64,000 nt of DNA from Acidobacteriota bacterium (GCA_003224055.1 QHYE01000003.1:55332-119331), one strand, 5' to 3'; numbered from the stretch's first letter, positions 1-9,289 are shown. Made by a program: numbers and translations. The notes: generated by a model from the letters alone, not told the origin.

Positions 1-2
1 GG

Positions 3-335
3 AAAATCTACTTCGGTGACCGGCAGTATTGGAAGGGCAATTTGCCTGTACTCGTGCTCATGCGCTCGCGCGGAGCGCCCGAGCGGGAAGTCGTTCTTCG
101 GGTCGTCTTCGAGATGACGGAAGAGCGATACACGAAATACTGGGTCGCGAAAGTGATGCGCGCGGAGGTATCGGATCCGCCCGCGTCTCTCTACTCCTTC
201 GGTATCTTGCAAGAAGGAGTGAAAGGCAATCCCGGCGCCATCGGTTACGTCAATGCCGGCGACCTGCGGCCCGGCGTTAAGGTCCTCCGCGTCGACGGCT
301 TACTCCCCGGCGAATCCGGCTATCCATTGCGCTGA
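3..335 (+). CDS. PstS-like substrate-binding protein, C-terminal end (partial)
   Basis: This is the last ~110 residues of a protein whose start lies left of the window; the frame is open from base 3 to the TGA at 333-335. It begins KIYFGDRQYW, has a helix-rich middle, and contains GAIGYV near the end. That layout (IFLG..W near the start of the last lobe, then PGAIGYV) is what I know from phosphate-type periplasmic binding proteins (PBP-like/PstS superfamily). A short relative of PstS, as is common near secretion or outer-membrane genes, is equally possible because no transporter genes are visible. It converges on ddl with about 50 bases between stops. Confidence 0.6.
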   Translation, partial: KIYFGDRQYWKGNLPVLVLMRSRGAPEREVVLRVVFEMTEERYTKYWVAKVMRAEVSDPPASLYSFGILQEGVKGNPGAIGYVNAGDLRPGVKVLRVDGLLPGESGYPLR

Positions 336-386
336 TTTGTGAGTTGACAGCGCAATTCGTCGCGCGGAATTTGAATTCGTAGAGAA

Positions 387-1520
387 TTAGGCTTCGAGCG
401 CGCCGCCGGCGCCTTCCGGTAGTTCGATCTGATATTTTGTGCGGGCCTTCTCGGCGTGCTGCTCAAGTGCGAGGTCAATTAATCTGTCGATCAGTTCACG
501 GAAGGGGATGCCGCTGGCTTCCCAGAGCTTTGGATACATGCTGATCGAAGTGAAACCCGGGATCGTGTTCACTTCGTTAAGATAGATCTTGCCGCCTTTT
601 TTCTCCAGGAAAAAATCCACGCGTGCCATTCCGCTCAGCTCCAGCGCGCGGAACGCATCCACCGCGCACTTCTGAATTTTCTTCACTTGAGCCGGTTTCA
701 GCTTTGCCGGGATCAGCAGTTGCGTGCCTTCCTCCAGATATTTTGCCGAGTAATCGTAAAATTCGCGGTGCGGCACAATCTCGCCGGGAACCGAAGCCTT
801 CGGATCGTGGTTCCCGAGCACGGAAACTTCAATTTCCCGCGCGACTACGCAACGCTCGGCCAGGATTTTCGTCGCGAATTCCGCCGCGAGATCGAGCGCC
901 GGCCCGAGCTCCGCTTTCGAATGCGCTTTCGACATTCCCACCGACGAACCGAGCGTCGCCGGCTTCACGAACACCGGATACTTGAATTTCTTTTCGATCG
1001 CCGTTCGAATCGCCTTCGGATCGCGCTCCCATTCCACGCGCTGCACGGTGATCCACGGCACGACCGGAATCTTTGCCACCTGCAAGAGCCGCTTCGAAAC
1101 GTCCTTGTCCATGCCAACGGCAGAGCCAAGAACACCCGCCCCCACAAACGGCAATCCCGCCAGCTCCAGCAGCCCCTGAATCGTTCCATCCTCGCCAAAC
1201 GTTCCGTGCATCACCGGGAAGACGACGTCGACCCGTTGTCCCCCGCCGCTGCCGTCCAGGCGCACCAGCGCGGCATCCGAAGGGTCCGCCGTCATCATCA
1301 CGCGCCGCCCGCCCTTCAACACCTCCGGCAGCATCTTTTGCGCGCCCGCCCCGACGAGCCAGTGCCCTTCCTTCGTGATTCCAATGGGCACCGCTTCATA
1401 CTTGTCCGGGTCCATCCCGCGAATCACGGAAGCCGCTGATGCGAGCGAAACTTCGTGCTCGCCGGAGCGTCCGCCAAATAAAACTCCAACTCTAAGTCGT
1501 TTCTTGTTGTCAGGGGTCAC
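387..1520 (-). CDS. ddl: D-alanine--D-alanine ligase
   Basis: An ATP-grasp ligase that joins two D-alanines in the cytoplasm for the peptidoglycan peptide stem. The protein has 377 residues, normal for Ddl. Seen: N-terminal FGGRSGEHEVS (residues 15-25), HGTFGEDGTIQGLLE near 115 that binds the first D-Ala, VKPATLGSSVGMSK near 190 (ATP-grasp loop), and LNEVNTIPGFT near 315 that carries metal and substrate ligands. The start is GTG at 1520; the conserved motif begins only 14 residues later, so no later start fits. No neighbour is another murein precursor gene; the next minus-strand gene upstream is an L,D-transpeptidase, so a cell-wall pairing is possible but loose (216-base gap). Confidence 0.95.
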   Translation of the reverse strand: MTPDNKKRLRVGVLFGGRSGEHEVSLASAASVIRGMDPDKYEAVPIGITKEGHWLVGAGAQKMLPEVLKGGRRVMMTADPSDAALVRLDGSGGGQRVDVVFPVMHGTFGEDGTIQGLLELAGLPFVGAGVLGSAVGMDKDVSKRLLQVAKIPVVPWITVQRVEWERDPKAIRTAIEKKFKYPVFVKPATLGSSVGMSKAHSKAELGPALDLAAEFATKILAERCVVAREIEVSVLGNHDPKASVPGEIVPHREFYDYSAKYLEEGTQLLIPAKLKPAQVKKIQKCAVDAFRALELSGMARVDFFLEKKGGKIYLNEVNTIPGFTSISMYPKLWEASGIPFRELIDRLIDLALEQHAEKARTKYQIELPEGAGGALEA

Positions 1521-1736
1521 GAGTCGGTCTCATTCCGCCGGGCTGTGCAGCTGTTCGATTTGCTCAGTTTTCAGTTATAAGTGAAAAAAGAGGATTGGTG
1601 CGTGGATGTTTTCCATCCCGTTCTGAACTGACAACGGAGGGCAAGCGGAAGTGGACAATAAATCGTAGCAGTCTAAGGGGGAAAAGCGACAAATCTACGA
1701 CTCGCACTGCTTCAGTCACAGGCGGCTCAAAAATTC

Positions 1737-2294
1737 TCAAGGGCGTATCTCAACCGGGGTGCCGACGGACACCGGTCGCCAGATCTCTTCGATCTCAGAG
1801 TTGGTCACGGCAATGCACCCATCTGTCCAGTCTACTTGACGATGCAGTCCTCCAACCCAGGCGAGTTTACTGTCGAGGCCGTGAATCTCGATGTTCCCTC
1901 CAGGCCTCACACCCAGTTTGCGTGCATGTTCCCGGTCTGCAGTGTTTGGATAGGAGAGATGCAGGGCAAGATGAAAGCGGCTGCGGGAATTCTTCACGTC
2001 AACCACATACTGACCTTCAGGAACTTTGTGATCTCCTTCCCGCTCCTTTGGTCCCACAGGGACGCGGCTCAAGGCGACTTTGTATGTTTTCAGCACTTTG
2101 CCATCCCGTAGCAGACTCATGACGCGTTCGGCCTTGCGAACCTCGATACGATCCGCCTTTTCCACTGTGCCGGTGCTTCCCCTAAGGATTCTGCAAGGAC
2201 AAGTGAACAACAGAAGAGAAAGTCCGAGAACGATTGCGATTCTATTTGTAGCAGCTCTATCGCCGGAAGCGTTGGCGCGGAGAAAGCCAGACAT
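1737..2294 (-). CDS. L,D-transpeptidase (YkuD domain), exported
   Basis: A 185-residue protein with a hydrophobic N-terminal segment (about residues 18-34, export signal or anchor) followed by a YkuD catalytic domain. The signature is complete: IHGLD, then about 15 residues later TDGCIAVTN, giving the His and the nucleophile Cys of the HG...S/TxGC motif. Family members make 3-3 cross-links in peptidoglycan or attach proteins to it, outside the inner membrane. A Cys lies in the hydrophobic segment (LLLFTC), but the lipobox is poor, so I do not call a lipoprotein. It sits alone, upstream of ddl on the same strand. Confidence 0.88.
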   Translation of the reverse strand: MSGFLRANASGDRAATNRIAIVLGLSLLLFTCPCRILRGSTGTVEKADRIEVRKAERVMSLLRDGKVLKTYKVALSRVPVGPKEREGDHKVPEGQYVVDVKNSRSRFHLALHLSYPNTADREHARKLGVRPGGNIEIHGLDSKLAWVGGLHRQVDWTDGCIAVTNSEIEEIWRPVSVGTPVEIRP

Positions 2295-2353
2295 GGATTG
2301 AGTATACCATTCGACTAAACGGTCTCTGCGCTACGTGTATGGTGCAAGATGCG

Positions 2354-3265
2354 CTACAGGATTTTCTGGCCGAGGCCGGAAAGGACGAGCTCTACGCCCA
2401 GTAGCGCAGTGCGGTTGTGCTCGTCGAGAATGGGATTGATCTCGACGACTTCGAGCGAAACCATCGACTCCGTATCTGCGATCATCTCCATGGCCAGATG
2501 CGCTTCGCGGTAGGTGACGCCGCCGCGCACGGGTGTGCCAACACCGGGAGCGTCGGAAGGATCGACGAAGTCCATATCAAGGCTGACGGCAATGCCCGCC
2601 GTATCGTCCATCGCATATTTCAACGCGTCGGACATCACTTCGCGCATGCCGCGTTCGTCAATGTCGCGCATGGTGAAGACGTGGATGCCGGACTTTTTTA
2701 CGATTTTGCGTTCCTGCGCGTCCAGATCGCGCGCGCCCACGATGACGATGTTGCCGGGCTCGGCTTTGGGCTTGAAACCGAGCAGGTCGACGAGCTCCGG
2801 CGCCCCGTAACCCATGATGGCCGCGAGCGGCATGCCGTGCACGTTTCCCGAGGGCGAAGACTCCGGCGTATTCATGTCGCCATGCGCATCCAGCCAGAGG
2901 TACCCGATCTGTTTTTTCTCTTTGCGAAAATGGTTGGCGACACCGGCGGCGACGCCCGCCGCTATGGAGTGATCACCGCCAAGAACCAGCGGAAGAAAAC
3001 CCTCGCTCAATGCTTTTTCAGCAGCAGCCGCGACATCGCCGCAGGTCTCGGCAATCTCTTGCATATATTTGGCGCGCTTTTCGCCGATCGGCATTTCTTC
3101 CGGCTGCTTCACCGAAAGATTGCCGATGTCTTCCACCTGAAGACCCAGCTTCTTGATGCTGGTTTGCAGCCCCGCGCCACGAAGCGCGGAAGGGCCCATA
3201 TCGACGCCCCGGCGGCTTTGCCCCAGATCCATCGGTACCCCGATGATGCGAACTTTTTGCGCCAT
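2354..3265 (-). CDS. rocF: Arginase (ureohydrolase family)
   Basis: A 303-residue ureohydrolase that hydrolyses arginine to ornithine and urea with a binuclear manganese centre. Metal-binding motifs are present in order: GGDHSIAAG (near 97), DAHGDMN (near 127) and SLDMDFVDP (near 230), with the late Glu in LEVVEINP. The N-terminus [21 protein letters not shown] is typical of true arginases rather than agmatinases. No urease or ornithine genes are adjacent. Its upstream leader is filled by a long inverted repeat (3273-3354) that also follows the asnS stop, so arginase is probably transcribed separately or after partial termination. Confidence 0.92.
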   Translation of the reverse strand: MAQKVRIIGVPMDLGQSRRGVDMGPSALRGAGLQTSIKKLGLQVEDIGNLSVKQPEEMPIGEKRAKYMQEIAETCGDVAAAAEKALSEGFLPLVLGGDHSIAAGVAAGVANHFRKEKKQIGYLWLDAHGDMNTPESSPSGNVHGMPLAAIMGYGAPELVDLLGFKPKAEPGNIVIVGARDLDAQERKIVKKSGIHVFTMRDIDERGMREVMSDALKYAMDDTAGIAVSLDMDFVDPSDAPGVGTPVRGGVTYREAHLAMEMIADTESMVSLEVVEINPILDEHNRTALLGVELVLSGLGQKIL

Positions 3266-3272
3266 GTCCTAT

Positions 3273-3354
3273 CCGTGACTCGTTGTTCGTGACTCGTGAG
3301 CAGGCGATGGAGCGACCCGTCCTTTTTTCACGAGTCACAAGTCACGAGTCACGG
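3273..3354. repeat. Long inverted repeat of GTGACTCGTGA units
   Basis: Two 27-base arms (3273-3299 and 3328-3354) are inverted copies apart from a 6-base central mismatch in each (3283-3288 versus 3339-3344). They are separated by a 28-base loop ending in six T. The arms are built of repeated GTGACTCGTGA units. The element lies between the asnS stop and the arginase start (both minus strand), so it could form a strong hairpin between cistrons. I recall such GTGACTCGTGAC strings from soil Acidobacteria intergenic DNA, unverified. Confidence 0.85.
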
Positions 3355-3372
3355 TGCAGCATTTAGCGAAAT

Positions 3373-4674
3373 CTAAGGGTATACCCGGTAAATCATGCGC
3401 GGGAAGGGAATCACTTCCCGGATGTGCTCCGTCCCGCAAATCCAGGCGACCGTGCGCTCCAGGCCCATTCCAAAGCCGGAATGCGGCACGCTGCCATAGC
3501 GTCGCAAATCCAGATACCACTGAAAAGACTCTTCCGGCAGATTGTGCTCGCGCAGGCGCTTCAGCAGCAAATCGTAATCGTGGATGCGCTGGCTGCCGCC
3601 GATGATTTCGCCATAGCCTTCCGGAGCGATCATGTCGAAAGCCAGCGCCAGTTCCGGCCGCTGGGCATCGGGCTGCATATAAAAAGCCTTCATCGCCGAC
3701 GGGTAATGATGAATCAGCACGGGACGGTCAAACTCTTTCGAGATGATTGTCTCTTCGTCGCCGCCGAAATCGTCGCCGAACTTGGCGGGATTGCCGTTTT
3801 TCTGCAAAACCCCGATCGCGTCTTCATAGCTGATGCGCGGGAAAGGCGGCCTCACGTTTTCGAGCTTCGTGGTGTCACGCTTCAGCATTTCCAGCTCGCG
3901 CGGCTTGTCTTTCAGCACGGACTGTACGATGGCGGTGACCAGTCCCTCGGCGAGCTCCATCGCTTCGTCCATCTCGACGTAAGCCGCTTCCGGCTCCAGC
4001 ATCCAGAATTCCGTCAGGTGGCGCCGCGTTTTTGATTTCTCCGCGCGAAACGTCGGCCCGAACGTATATACCTTGCCCAGCGCCATGGCCGTCGCTTCAA
4101 TGTAGAGCTGGCCGCTCTGCGTCAGGTATGCCTTTTGGTCATCAATGTAATTCACTTCGAAAAGAGTCGAGGTCCCTTCGCAAGCCGCGGGAGTAAACAT
4201 CGGTGCATCCGTCAGCGTGTAACCTTGCCCGTCCATGTACTCGCGCGCCGCGCGAATGGCCTCCGCGCGAATCCGCAGTATCGCCGCCTGCCTCGGAGTT
4301 CGAATCCAAAGGTGGCGGTGATCCAGCAGAAAATCGACACCGTGTTCCTTCAGTTGAATGGGGAACGGAGTGCTCTCCGGAACTTTCTGCACGATTTGAA
4401 TTTTTGTGACGCCGATTTCAAAACCGCCGGGCGCGCGTTTCTCCGCGCGTATCTTGCCGGTAACGATGACGCTCGACTCCTGCGTCAACCCCTTCAGCGA
4501 TTCGAACGCCTCCGGATTTTCCCTCAGCGCACAAACGCCCTGAATAATTCCCGTGCCATCCCGAAAAATCGGAAACAGCAATTTCCCCGACTCCCGCAGG
4601 TTGTAAAGCCACCCCTTCAGCGTGACTTCCTGCCCGTCGTACTTTCCCGCCTGCTCAATCGTGATCGTCGTCAT
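3373..4674 (-). CDS. asnS: Asparaginyl-tRNA synthetase
   Basis: A 433-residue class II aminoacyl-tRNA synthetase charging tRNA-Asn. An N-terminal OB-fold anticodon-binding domain (about 1-105, VTLKGWLYNLRESGKL) is followed by the class II core: TFGPTFRAEKSKTRRHLTEF (motif 2, near 207) and GFGMGLERTVAWICG (motif 3, near 397). The size and the FRAEKS.TRRHL.EFWM pattern fit AsnRS better than archaeal-type AspRS, which would be the main alternative. ATG start at 4674. Its presence suggests direct Asn-tRNA charging rather than only the amidotransferase route. Confidence 0.93.
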   Translation of the reverse strand: MTTITIEQAGKYDGQEVTLKGWLYNLRESGKLLFPIFRDGTGIIQGVCALRENPEAFESLKGLTQESSVIVTGKIRAEKRAPGGFEIGVTKIQIVQKVPESTPFPIQLKEHGVDFLLDHRHLWIRTPRQAAILRIRAEAIRAAREYMDGQGYTLTDAPMFTPAACEGTSTLFEVNYIDDQKAYLTQSGQLYIEATAMALGKVYTFGPTFRAEKSKTRRHLTEFWMLEPEAAYVEMDEAMELAEGLVTAIVQSVLKDKPRELEMLKRDTTKLENVRPPFPRISYEDAIGVLQKNGNPAKFGDDFGGDEETIISKEFDRPVLIHHYPSAMKAFYMQPDAQRPELALAFDMIAPEGYGEIIGGSQRIHDYDLLLKRLREHNLPEESFQWYLDLRRYGSVPHSGFGMGLERTVAWICGTEHIREVIPFPRMIYRVYP

Positions 4675-4855
4675 AGTGAGATTCTTTGGCTAAATGCCAA
4701 ATCGACAGTTTACCAGAGGCCGTCTGCCGCTACCCCACGGCCGGCCCGTGATCAAACGCGCTGCTCAGCGCTTGACCGACGTCCCGGTGCACCCGGCACC
4801 GCCAATCTCTTGAAGGCTTGGCTATATGGAAACTCTACTGATCGCGCTTGCCGCC

Positions 4856-5716
4856 CTAACCCCATGCTTTTTCAAAGCGATCCATGGCTTTTCGCGCGGC
4901 GGCCAACTGTTCCGCAGCCCCTGGCGCATCGGGCCCCGTCTTTTCCTTCAACTCCAACACAATCGGCAAACTAGTTTGCGGCGCAGACTTCAGGAGTTTG
5001 ATGGCTGCGGGCCACTCAATCGAGCCGTCGTAGGGCACGAGATGCTCGTCCTTTTCGCCGTGGATGTCATGGAGATGCACGGAGGAGACGAGTTCGCGCA
5101 AGGGCGCGAAACTTTTTTCAATGCGCTCTCCCTCGGGGCCGTCGGCGAGGTGCGCGTGGCCAATATCAAAATTGAAGCGTAGGCCCGTCAGCCGCGTTTC
5201 GTCCACAAAAGCGCGAAGATACGCGGGTTCGCCCATTTCGCTGGTGGTGTTTTCCACGCAAATCGTTACGCCCGCGTGATGCGCGTGCAAGACCAGGTGT
5301 TCGAGCGTGCTGAAAGCCGCATCGCGCTTCCGCAGATCGGCGGTTTCCCGCGAGCCGCCCATGTGCAGAATCAACCGCGCGTACGGCAAATCATCGGCGA
5401 CGTCGATCACGCGCTTCAATTCGTCCATTGCTTCGATGCGCCGCACCCGCTCGACCTCGCAGATGGAGAGCGGCGTGCCGCTCTCTCGCGTGGCGCTCAG
5501 GTCGCGGCTCGTCGGTCCATGCAAAGAAACCAGCCTTAATCGATGCGCTTCGAGAGCGCCGGCCATCGCCTGGACTTCCGCCTTTGCCGCGTATTCGAAG
5601 TGGCTGCGCGCGCAAAAAATCTCCACGCCCTGGAATTTGGCATCGGAAATCTGCCCCAGAAGTTCGGGCGTCAATTTTCGCGATACGAATAAATAGGTCG
5701 AAAGTAATCTTTGCAT
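4856..5716 (-). CDS. Sugar phosphate isomerase/epimerase-like TIM barrel
   Basis: A 286-residue protein of the xylose-isomerase-like TIM-barrel superfamily (AP endonuclease 2 family). Seen: GVEIFCARSH near the start, SLHGPTSRDL, CVENTTSEMGEP (catalytic/metal Glu on a middle strand), FNFDIGHAHLADG (Asp and His ligands) and SVHLHDIHGEKDEHLVPYDG (His ligands). These Glu/Asp/His positions fit a divalent-metal site. The substrate cannot be told from sequence. It lies 24 bases after the ggt stop, on the same strand, so it is probably the last gene of an mqnD-ggt-isomerase run. Confidence 0.8.
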   Translation of the reverse strand: MQRLLSTYLFVSRKLTPELLGQISDAKFQGVEIFCARSHFEYAAKAEVQAMAGALEAHRLRLVSLHGPTSRDLSATRESGTPLSICEVERVRRIEAMDELKRVIDVADDLPYARLILHMGGSRETADLRKRDAAFSTLEHLVLHAHHAGVTICVENTTSEMGEPAYLRAFVDETRLTGLRFNFDIGHAHLADGPEGERIEKSFAPLRELVSSVHLHDIHGEKDEHLVPYDGSIEWPAAIKLLKSAPQTSLPIVLELKEKTGPDAPGAAEQLAAARKAMDRFEKAWG

Positions 5717-5740
5717 GATCGGGTCGAAGAATCTGTTTGT

Positions 5741-7531
5741 TTAGTATCCCACGGCTGCGCCCTCATCGCGCGGATCGGCGGCGCCCAGCCGTTCCCCGGA
5801 TTGCGGGTCGATTCCGATGGCGTTCACCAAGCCGATGTGGCCGCGACGTTTGGTTTTATGGCCTCGCGCATTCAGGTCATTCTCCAGGCTGGCAGGGAAC
5901 TCATTCTCCATCAGAATCTGGTCCGGAAGCCACTGGTGATGAAACCTTGGAGCGTTGATGGCCGCCTGCGGTTCCATTCCCAGACGCATCCAGTTGATCA
6001 CGCTCAGCAGCGTCGCGGAAATAATCATCGGCCCGCCCGGCGAACCGGTGACAAAGCTCAGCTTTCCGTCGCGGAGCAAGATCGTCGGCGTCATCGAACT
6101 AAGCGGGCGATGCCCCGGCGCGATAGCGTTCGCGTCGGATTGCATCAGACCGTACAGCGCATTCGGCGCGCCCGGTCGCGTCGTGAAGTCATCCATCTCG
6201 TCGTTCAGCAAAAATCCCGCCCAGCTTGTGACGTGCGAGCCGTAGCTGTCATTCAGCGTGTAGGTGCTGGCCACTGCGTTTCCTGCTGCATCAACGACGG
6301 AGAAGTGTGTGGTATGCGGGCCTTCGCCGAGACTGACAATCGTTTGTGGCAAGTTACTGCTGCTCGCTGATTTTCCGCAGGCACGAGGATCGCCCGCCTT
6401 CACACTTGTGCTCGACGACGCTTTCGCGGGATCGATCGTGGACGCGCGTTCCCTCGCATAGCACGGAGCCGTCAAGCCTGCGACCGGCACGTCCGAAAAA
6501 TCAGGATCCGCGAGATACGCCGCGCGGTCGGCAAAAACGCGGCGCATGGTTTCCGCAACCCTGTGGACGCTCTGCGGATCGTTCCAGCCGTTCAGCGGTA
6601 CTCCTTCGAGCATGTTCAAGGATTCGATTACTGCGACTCCGCCGGAACTGGGTGGCGGAGCGGTCAGCAATTCCCAGTCGTGCCCCCCATTCTTGTATTT
6701 GGCATGCAAGACTTCGCGAACTTTCACTTTGTAGTTTGCAAGATCCTCCAGCGTAATCAGTCCGCCGTTCTTCGTCATTTCATCCACGAGCATTCGCGCC
6801 GTTTCACCGCGATAAAATTCCGATGCGCCATTCTTGGCGATGCGCTTCAGCGTCGCCGCCAACTCCGGCTGCTTCAGCGTGTCGCCGGCTTTCCACATTT
6901 TTCCGCCGTTCAGGAAAATGCGCTGGCTCGCTGGAAATTGTTCAAGCTCCGGCCGGTGTTCCGCCAGTTCCTGCGACAATTTTTCGCTGACCGCGAAACC
7001 ATCTTTCGCAAGCCGAATCGCCGGTGCCATCACGTCTGCAAGTTTCATCGTGCCGTAATTTTTCAGCACCAATTCCAATCCAGCGACGGTACCCGGCACG
7101 GCCACCGATTGGTAGCCAATCACAGAAGCATTTTCATCGAGCTTGCCATCTTTCCCGATGTACATATCGCGTGAGGCCTTTCCGGGCGCGACTTCGCGGT
7201 AATCGAAGAACGTTGTTTTTCCACCGGCCAGGCGGATCAACATAAATCCTCCACCACCGATGTTTCCTGCTGCCGGTTCCACGACCGCCAGCGCAAATGC
7301 TACGGCCACAGCGGCATCCACGGCGGTGCCGCCGCGCTTCATGATGTCTACGCCAACCTGCGAGCCGAGAGCCTCGTCGGTAGCAACCATTCCATGCGCA
7401 CTGCGCACCGCTTCCTGCGGCCACGGCTTCGCGGGAGTCTGCGCGTTTGCCGCTGGCGAAATTTGCGAGCCGAGCGCGACGAGCACGAGCGCGGCGAAGC
7501 AGATTGTTTTTTGAGAAGGGTGAGTGGACAT
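5741..7531 (-). CDS. ggt: Gamma-glutamyltransferase
   Basis: A 596-residue exported Ntn-hydrolase that cleaves the gamma-glutamyl bond of glutathione in the periplasm. N-terminal signal peptide (about 1-30, ending in an AxA-like region before QTPAKPW). The precursor is expected to self-cleave before the nucleophile Thr in TTHFSVVDAAGNAVAST (near 405); the small subunit then carries the substrate-binding motifs RPLSSMTPTI and GSPGGPMII. The C-terminus (GHIGLVNAIGIDP...GAADPRDEG) is the standard GGT end. Start is ATG 16 bases after the mqnD stop, suggesting cotranscription, although the functions are unrelated. Confidence 0.93.
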   Translation of the reverse strand: MSTHPSQKTICFAALVLVALGSQISPAANAQTPAKPWPQEAVRSAHGMVATDEALGSQVGVDIMKRGGTAVDAAVAVAFALAVVEPAAGNIGGGGFMLIRLAGGKTTFFDYREVAPGKASRDMYIGKDGKLDENASVIGYQSVAVPGTVAGLELVLKNYGTMKLADVMAPAIRLAKDGFAVSEKLSQELAEHRPELEQFPASQRIFLNGGKMWKAGDTLKQPELAATLKRIAKNGASEFYRGETARMLVDEMTKNGGLITLEDLANYKVKVREVLHAKYKNGGHDWELLTAPPPSSGGVAVIESLNMLEGVPLNGWNDPQSVHRVAETMRRVFADRAAYLADPDFSDVPVAGLTAPCYARERASTIDPAKASSSTSVKAGDPRACGKSASSSNLPQTIVSLGEGPHTTHFSVVDAAGNAVASTYTLNDSYGSHVTSWAGFLLNDEMDDFTTRPGAPNALYGLMQSDANAIAPGHRPLSSMTPTILLRDGKLSFVTGSPGGPMIISATLLSVINWMRLGMEPQAAINAPRFHHQWLPDQILMENEFPASLENDLNARGHKTKRRGHIGLVNAIGIDPQSGERLGAADPRDEGAAVGY

Positions 7532-7547
7532 AAGTTCGCGGCGATTT

Positions 7548-8420
7548 TTATTCGCTGAGGAATTCCACCGTTGGCGGGGCGGGGAGCAGGCCGGCTTTGG
7601 TGCCGCGCTTGATCAGTTCTTTTACGGCTTGCTGGCCTTTTTCGCCGTAGCCGAGCGTCCAATTGTTGACATACATGCCGACAAATTTGTCGGCGAGCTC
7701 GGCGTCCATTTCGCGGGCGAATTGCATGGCGTAGTTCAAGGCTTCTTCGCGGTGCTCGAGGCCGTAGGAGACGCTGTCCCGAATAGTTTTGGCGATCTGG
7801 CGGCCAATTTGCGGACCCAACGCGCGGCGCACGGCGTTGCCGCCGAGCGGGAGAGGCAAGCCGGTTTCCTCCTGCCACCAGACACCGAGATCCACGATGC
7901 GGTGCAGTCCGAGTTTCGGGAAGAAGAGCTGGCCTTCGTGAATCAGGAGGCCGGCTTCGACGAGATTGTTCTGCACGGCGTCAATGATCTTGTCGAAGGG
8001 CATAACGACCGGCTCGAAGTCTGATTCGAAGAGTTTCAGCGTGAGATACGCGGAGGTTTTCAGTCCGGGAACCCCGATGCGCTTGCCGGCAAGCTCAGTG
8101 GGCTTCAGGGATTTGTTGGAGACGACGATGGGGCCGTAGCCTTCGCCGAAGCTGGCGCCGCAATCGAGGAGGATGTACTTGTCGCGCAGCGCGGGATAGG
8201 CGGCGAAGCTGATGGCAGTGACATCGTAGGTCTCCGTCAAAGCCGCGTCGTTCAGCGACTGGATATCCGCGAGGATATGGGTGTACTTAAAGCCGGGCGT
8301 GGGGAGCTTGTGGGTGGCCAAAGCGTAAAACATGAAGGCGTCGTCGGAATCCGGCGAGTGCGCCAGCTTGATCTCCACGGGAGATTTTTCAGTTTTCGAG
8401 GCGGTTTGTCGGGCTGCCAT
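7548..8420 (-). CDS. mqnD: MqnD-type menaquinone biosynthesis enzyme
   Basis: A 290-residue protein of the MqnA/MqnD family, which has a periplasmic-binding-protein fold but works in the cytoplasm. MqnD converts cyclic dehypoxanthine futalosine to 1,4-dihydroxy-6-naphthoate. The N-terminal LAHSPDSDDAFMFYAL corresponds to the MqnD SPCPNDTF..Y motif. GEGYGPIVVS, GVPGLKTSAYLTL and EAGLLIHEGQLFF follow in family order. This supports the futalosine pathway for menaquinone, but no other mqn gene is in the window. ATG at 8420. The family covers both MqnA and MqnD; D is preferred for the SP.....DDAF start and LIHEGQL segment. Confidence 0.8.
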   Translation of the reverse strand: MAARQTASKTEKSPVEIKLAHSPDSDDAFMFYALATHKLPTPGFKYTHILADIQSLNDAALTETYDVTAISFAAYPALRDKYILLDCGASFGEGYGPIVVSNKSLKPTELAGKRIGVPGLKTSAYLTLKLFESDFEPVVMPFDKIIDAVQNNLVEAGLLIHEGQLFFPKLGLHRIVDLGVWWQEETGLPLPLGGNAVRRALGPQIGRQIAKTIRDSVSYGLEHREEALNYAMQFAREMDAELADKFVGMYVNNWTLGYGEKGQQAVKELIKRGTKAGLLPAPPTVEFLSE

Positions 8421-8722
8421 GGGCTGGGTGTTCCCTCGTTCTTAGCTGGGCCTCGTTCTTTCCGGAGAGACGTTCAGCTCCAAGGGGGCGCCGCAGGGAG
8501 ACAAACGGGAAAGGACGTGCGCATCGCTGGGAATTGCGCGGCGCAGGGCCGGACGATTTTTGCAAGGCAAAGCCTAGCATATCGGCGGCCGGGGGACAAA
8601 CGGGTGGATAGTCAGAAAGGAACGTTGCAAGGTTAGAAGGTCCCGAAGCTGTATCCGGGATGCCCCGACCGACAAAGCGAGTTTCAAAATGGGAAGAGTT
8701 GATACACACCCCTATTGTTTTC

Positions 8723-8847
8723 GTATGAGTGGCAAATGCAGGACTTACGGGCGCGATGTCTGTATGAGTGGCAAGGAAAGGACTTAAAGTATTTGGTTTT
8801 TCAGCGATTTGCGAGCGATCTGTAAGAGTGGCAAACAAAGGACTTAC
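8723..8847. repeat. Three 26-bp direct repeats, GTAWGAGTGGCAA...AAGGACTTA
   Basis: Copies at 8723-8748, 8762-8787 and 8822-8847. All share GTAWGAGTGGCAA and AGGACTTA, with a variable centre. Spacers are 13 and 34 bases. Copies one and three have inverted ends (GTA.G/C.TAC; GTAAG and CTTAC in copy three). Unequal, unrelated spacers and only three copies argue against CRISPR. The ends and the AAAG.ACTTA core match the repeats at 43297-43400. Confidence 0.85.
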
Positions 8848-9170
8848 AGCAACGCGGTTTTCGTCACGGTGACGGAACCGGGGTGGACGAGCTAGAGAAG
8901 CCCGTCGGCGGGGATGCTGATCGACAAACACGCTGAAGGATAGCAGGAAGGTATACCGCGTGTCAATTACTTTCTGTGTATCATTCGAACGGGGCTGTAA
9001 AGCGTTGAGCGGTTGAGAGTTGGGCAAATTGGCATTGCACGTCGTTCGTCACAATGGGACACGATGAGCGGATATCACTTTGGCAATTCATCGCGGGGAA
9101 GGGGGATGAGGTGCCCTTCGCTCTTATCGAGTGCCGCGCAGGTTGACCGTGCCACGCCGGAGAGAAGAGT

Positions 9171-9194
9171 ACCGGTCTGAAGACCGGCCACTAC
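9171..9194. repeat. Short palindromic repeat (CCGGTCTGAAGACCGG)
   Basis: Palindrome at 9172-9187 followed by CCACTAC, in the gene-free interval. It belongs with the other short GGCT-AA-AGCC type palindromes at 10562-10615, 36367-36436 and 63687-63708 as dispersed intergenic repeats, although its core differs. Confidence 0.6.
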
Positions 9195-9289
9195 AAGGGG
9201 AAAGAGCGGGCAGGGATGCCCTTCGAACCTCAGGACAAGCCGGCGCTACAAGATGCGGTTGCGATGGGTTTTTCCGCAGAATGCGGAAT

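Larger units (their letters stand above)
8421..9289. other. Gene-free interval with repeats
   Basis: About 870 bases between the start of mqnD and the end of the next minus-strand gene. I see no convincing gene. It holds three 26-base direct repeats (8723-8847) and a palindrome CCGGTCTGAAGACCGG at 9172-9187 of a type that recurs in the window. Open frames here lack family similarity and simply run through the repeats. Confidence 0.7.

Noticed and set aside
8723..8847. CRISPR array
   Set aside because: Only three imperfect copies, unequal spacers (13 and 34 bases) and no cas gene.
8389..9027. 212-codon minus-strand open frame over the repeats
   Set aside because: Runs through three direct repeats and the mqnD start, has low-complexity content and no family motif.
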